64,000 nt of DNA, taken from Phoronis australis. Taxonomy: Eukaryota; Phoronida; Phoronidae. Of this stretch, positions 61,629 to 64,000 are shown piece after piece. The translations under genes were made by a program, and so were the position numbers. The notes below the pieces were generated by a model. It was not told where the DNA came from, ran no database searches, and was given only the letters and a program-made list of their open reading frames with translations. The number at the start of each line of letters is the position of its first letter. The stretch's first letter is position 1. The stretch lies in NCBI GenBank assembly GCA_002633005.1, contig NMRA01000216.1, positions 263,823 to 327,822 on the forward strand. The letters run 5' to 3'.

Positions 61629-63020
61629 CTGTATTTGCCCTAATATGCACGCAGACCCCTATAAGCGCCCCCACCAGTTTTCAGACTTCGCTAAACTAAG
61701 CGCCCAGCCCATGAATGTGTAAATGTAAAAAATGCCTTACCTAGAGTTCTGAAATTCTACAGTAATATCTTCAATTAATCAATAAGATTCGACAGCCGTT
61801 AAAAAATCATTGTGCATGGAATTTGTAGACCACGAGCCTCACCGCTATGTCAGTATTTAGCCGTGACTATACACTTCAAACTTCCGCCGTGATTCAAAAA
61901 GAACACAAGTTTTGCTGATCTTGTGAGGAACGTGTCCCATTATGGTCTGGCCTTTTAGAACAGATGCAATTGTATTGTATCTTCTCTCCTAACAGGAATC
62001 GGTGACTAATAAAAATTTGACCAGTGTTAAAAGCACCTGGCGAGGAAGCGTGCGCTACATACCTGTCATCGAAGATATTAGTCATCGGGAACTATCTATT
62101 CATGACACGGGTAGTATAGGATCGATCGGCAAGAAATAAATATTGACACTAATTTCTGAAAATGTCTATTACCGTAAAAAACGTTTGCCTTATTTTAAGG
62201 AGGAATTATTCAATTAACCATAAATGGTGTTTTTAAACTAAAGTCAAAATAACCCACTGATAGTCAGCACCTCCGCACCCTCACACCCCCCCCTCCCAAA
62301 TCTCTTGGAAAATAACTGTTAGACTATTATGCATCCAGTCACCCAGCGAATCACCAAGACAATTCTCGAACGTTTTTTAGCAGATGAGACCAACAAGTGC
62401 TGAATATAACGCGTTCTTCTGTACTGCTGGTGTTAATTTCTTTAGTTACAATGCTCACCTTGATCATTACATTGCCTTTACTCTGGCAAATGAAATCTGA
62501 TGACACGCACACCGTCGCTCACTTACACACACACGAACTTCAAAACAAACGTCACGTGACAATAACGTGTGTTTGTCCAGAGATTTTGTCGTGTACCATT
62601 TAGCGCAGCTTTGGACATAATATGCAGTTAATCCCGACTCCACTTAGGGATGCTATTTGGAAAACTTAAGGCCTTCGGGTAATTTTTTGATTCGAAACAG
62701 TATTTTTATTCAAGAATTCAAGTTGCTCCCTCAACAATCGCGACGCATCAATCGGCAAGTTTTCGCCCTAGGATTTCAGCACAATTTTCTGAAAAATGAT
62801 TGCAATTTAACAACGAAGTTTGATAGCAATGCACCACAATTTTGTAGAAAGTCTGTTACAGATACGTCACAGAGCCTAAATTTGATGAATCCTAGCTGAA
62901 GATTTTTCCCGTTTCGGAGTCTGGGTTTCAACCGCCTTAGGTTATAATAAGTGCCCCCCTCCCCCCCCTCCTAGAACGAATTTTTCTAAGCGCCCTGGGT
63001 GCTTATTAGGGCGAATATAG
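61629..63020. mobile_element. 1.39-kb TA-flanked element with terminal inverted repeats
   Basis: The left end reads CTGTATTTGCCCTAATATGC and the right end, reverse complemented, CTATATTCGCCCTAATAAGC. TA dinucleotides adjoin both ends (61627-61628 and 63021-63022), as in Tc1/mariner/pogo-type insertions. Subterminal GC-rich blocks (AAGCGCCCCCACC and AAGCGCCCTGGGTGC) are also inverted. No transposase ORF is present, so it is non-autonomous or an internally replaced copy. It lies in the presumed OSCP1 first intron. Confidence 0.6.
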
Positions 63021-63506
63021 TATATGGATTCTGGTCCAGCGCATTCAATCGCCCTATTGTTACTTGAAAGTCTGGTCAATAATATCCCAAAACTCGCATA
63101 AAGATAACAGCAAAAATAAAGCCAATAAATATATTTTAGCTATAAACTGTGCTCCTGTGAAGGTTTACCCTGTCAAAGTTAAATTAAACACCAAAGACCA
63201 AATGGTAAATACTTCACTTTTAAATAAATCTCTAAGTTTGTGTAAATGGCCAACTTGTAGTAAGGACTTACACAGGTTCCTAGTGAATTCCAATGTATAT
63301 AGCACTTCAGCATCACAATGCAAACTGACGGTAATTTATCTACATTCATATATTATATCTGGCTCTTACTATTAAAATAGCTAACAAAAATGGAATCAAC
63401 CTCAGAACTAGCCAGAACTTATTGTTCAGACAAGCATTTTTAACACTCAGAACTTATTAAGGACTGGACTATCTCCCCAATTTTTGTTTTTCTCAATATA
63501 TATATG

Positions 63507-63711
63507 NNNNNNNNNNNNNNNNNNNNNNNNNNNNNNNNNNNNNNNNNNNNNNNNNNNNNNNNNNNNNNNNNNNNNNNNNNNNNNNNNNNNNNNNNNNNNN
63601 NNNNNNNNNNNNNNNNNNNNNNNNNNNNNNNNNNNNNNNNNNNNNNNNNNNNNNNNNNNNNNNNNNNNNNNNNNNNNNNNNNNNNNNNNNNNNNNNNNNN
63701 NNNNNNNNNNN
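63507..63711. other. Assembly gap (205 N) between microsatellites
   Basis: The gap is preceded by an AT dinucleotide run (TATATATATATG) and followed by a GGGA/GGGAGGGA repeat at 63712-63744, so it probably hides low-complexity sequence that broke the assembly. ORFs spanning it are artefacts. The G-rich flank could form a quadruplex. Confidence 0.95.
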
Positions 63712-64000
63712 GGGAGGGAGGGAGGGAGGGATGGAGGGAGTGAGAGTACACAAGGCAGACGATCTGGGTCCAGAGTCTCAATCTCTTAACCCAGACTCGA
63801 AATTGAATCAATGACACCCAAAACCTGTCGTGCACTTTGTCATTTTCAAGTCGAGTTTCGAGTACTGAGATTAGACCAGGGCCCTGACGTTTGTGCATAT
63901 GATTATGACAATTATTCTATAAAAGTCAAATACTCAAATATGTACTTCGCTTTTCTCAAATGTTCTTAAAACATATCCTGTTTAGAACATTTACAGTGAC
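63712..64000. other. GGGA microsatellite and unassigned right edge
   Basis: GGGAGGGA-type repeats run to about 63744, then ordinary AT-rich sequence to the edge. No exon recognised. It may be OSCP1 intron 1. Confidence 0.5.

Noticed and set aside
61894-62085. Minus ORF starting MTNIFDDR followed by a good donor (GTATGT) as candidate OSCP1 exon 1
   Set aside because: The peptide does not resemble the conserved OSCP1 N-terminus, and it lies inside the transposable element.
63440-63898. ORFs of 79-152 codons spanning the N gap
   Set aside because: Most of their length is unknown sequence; the rest is microsatellite translation.
1-64000. CRISPR arrays, operons, ribosome-binding sites, prophage or plasmid features
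   Set aside because: The genes are spliced animal genes; the repeats found are dispersed elements or minisatellites without regular spacer-repeat structure.

Overview
The window is intron-rich, AT-rich nuclear DNA from an animal. The genes have GT-AG introns and split codons, the proteins are typical animal orthologues, and introns and spacers are full of short inverted-repeat elements, decayed repeats and a 5'-truncated LINE. The proteins resemble vertebrate orthologues closely and the gene style suits an invertebrate, perhaps a non-vertebrate deuterostome, but I cannot name the species from sequence alone. A 205-base run of N near the right end shows it is part of an assembled scaffold.

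Layout from left to right. Bases 1-106 (minus) are the first coding bases of a THAP zinc-finger protein running off the left edge. Bases 4223-5773 (minus) are an uninterrupted riboflavin transporter (SLC52 family). Bases 9107-36105 (plus) are a complete 21-exon CSTF3 gene (CstF-77, 727 codons), including a 33-nt microexon and a 10.4-kb intron 3. Bases 40460-44808 (plus) are a small five-exon gene resembling C3orf14/CEP15. Bases 45743-46828 (plus) are an intronless mitochondrial enoyl-ACP/CoA reductase (MECR). Bases 46960-47765 (minus) are the 3' end of a LINE. Bases 51420-59039 (minus) hold nine exons of OSCP1; its first coding exon was not found.

The genes are unrelated housekeeping or cilium/centrosome-type genes, not a functional cluster. 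CSTF3, the CEP15-like gene and MECR lie in tandem on plus; OSCP1 converges on them.

The main surprises are structural. There is a large inverted duplication that includes exon 2 of the CEP15-like gene. OSCP1 has decayed tandem copies of one of its own exons and a duplicated splice acceptor. Two near-perfect hairpins, a 43-bp-arm palindrome and a 36-bp-arm hairpin, occur. A 1.39-kb TA-flanked element has its terminal repeat abutting a coding-like fragment. Several families of inverted-repeat elements are shared between CSTF3 introns and the OSCP1 region. CSTF3 intron 3 also has the architecture (very long, weak donor) that supports autoregulatory intronic polyadenylation in vertebrates.
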